Source: Clostridia bacterium
Lineage (GTDB): Bacteria; Bacillota; Sulfobacillia; SLMV01
Length of the DNA stretch: 6,215 nt
Reading direction: 5' to 3'
Assembly (NCBI GenBank): GCA_003554565.1
Contig: PWGR01000307.1
Location: 1-6,215 of the forward strand
This document shows positions 6,143-6,215 of this stretch, in pieces. The notes below the pieces were generated by a model that had not been told where the DNA came from, did not search any database, and saw only the letters and a program-made list of their open reading frames with translations. Both the position numbers and the translations under genes were made by a program. The first letter of the stretch is position 1. Each line of letters starts with the position of its first letter.

Positions 6143-6215
6143 ATGCGAACCGAGGACGCGGGTGCAGTGGTGTTGGCGGGTGGTCGTGCGCGCCGTCTGG
6201 GCGGCGGGGACAAGG
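6143..6215 (+). CDS. mobA: Probable molybdenum cofactor guanylyltransferase MobA, N-terminal fragment
   Basis: MobA transfers GMP from GTP to molybdopterin to build the MGD cofactor, two copies of which sit in formate dehydrogenase. Only 24 codons are visible. After six residues they read GAVVLAGGRARRLGGGDK, which matches the N-terminal nucleotide-binding signature LAGG-x(3)-R-x-G-x(2)-DK of MobA. The GGGDK ending is typical of MobA rather than of other sugar-nucleotide transferases such as GlmU or IspD, although these share the fold. The gene follows the rnfD hairpin and has its own ribosome binding site, so it may be a separate transcription unit. Its position next to a bis-MGD enzyme supports the call. 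CofC- or MocA-type transferases remain possible because the rest of the protein is outside the window. Confidence 0.78.
   Translation, partial: MRTEDAGAVVLAGGRARRLGGGDK

Noticed and set aside
5827..6213. 128-codon minus-strand frame spanning the non-coding region and mobA start
   Set aside because: It covers the hairpin and the MobA signature on the other strand and has a low-complexity Arg/Pro-rich start, so it is not a convincing gene.
1..6215. CRISPR array, tRNA, rRNA, transposase or prophage elements
   Set aside because: No regularly spaced repeats, tRNA-like cloverleaf, rRNA motif or mobile-element protein was seen.

Overview
The window holds part of a same-strand respiratory gene cluster: a formate dehydrogenase catalytic/electron-transfer polypeptide (cut at the left edge), rnfC, rnfD, a strong GC-rich hairpin, and then the first 24 codons of a probable mobA (cut at the right edge). 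Gene density is high. The DNA is moderately GC-rich, with strong GGAGG-type ribosome binding sites and GTG starts for both rnf genes. This suits an anaerobic bacterium, perhaps a Clostridia/Peptococcaceae-like or other subsurface anaerobe, but the sequence does not fix the taxon.

Bases 1-3494 read as one open frame. It joins an FdnG-type molybdopterin formate dehydrogenase alpha subunit (Cys in place of selenocysteine, bases 300-302) to an FdnH-type beta subunit with 16 cluster-ligand cysteines and a C-terminal membrane helix. The junction is a run of seven G residues just before an internal ATG at 2709, so it is either a true fusion or two overlapping genes hidden by a one-base indel.

Bases 3526-4860 encode a full-length RnfC with NADH/FMN-site motifs and two [4Fe-4S] motifs. 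Bases 4905-5867 encode a full-length RnfD with its flavinylation-type threonine. No rnfG, rnfE, rnfA or rnfB follows, and no cytochrome b gamma subunit (FdnI) is present. A perfect 11-bp GC-rich stem-loop lies 83 bases after rnfD, and the next gene is mobA-like.

The most interesting reading is that RnfD and RnfC serve here as the membrane and cytoplasmic partners of the formate dehydrogenase. They would link outer-face formate/CO2 chemistry to cytoplasmic NAD(H), using only the RnfD-RnfC half of the usual Rnf electron path. This is inference from gene content and order. MobA would supply the bis-MGD form of the molybdenum cofactor that the dehydrogenase needs. Bases 5868-6142 (275 bases) are non-coding; they hold the hairpin, several short repeats, a weak extended -10 candidate and a possibly structured mobA leader.
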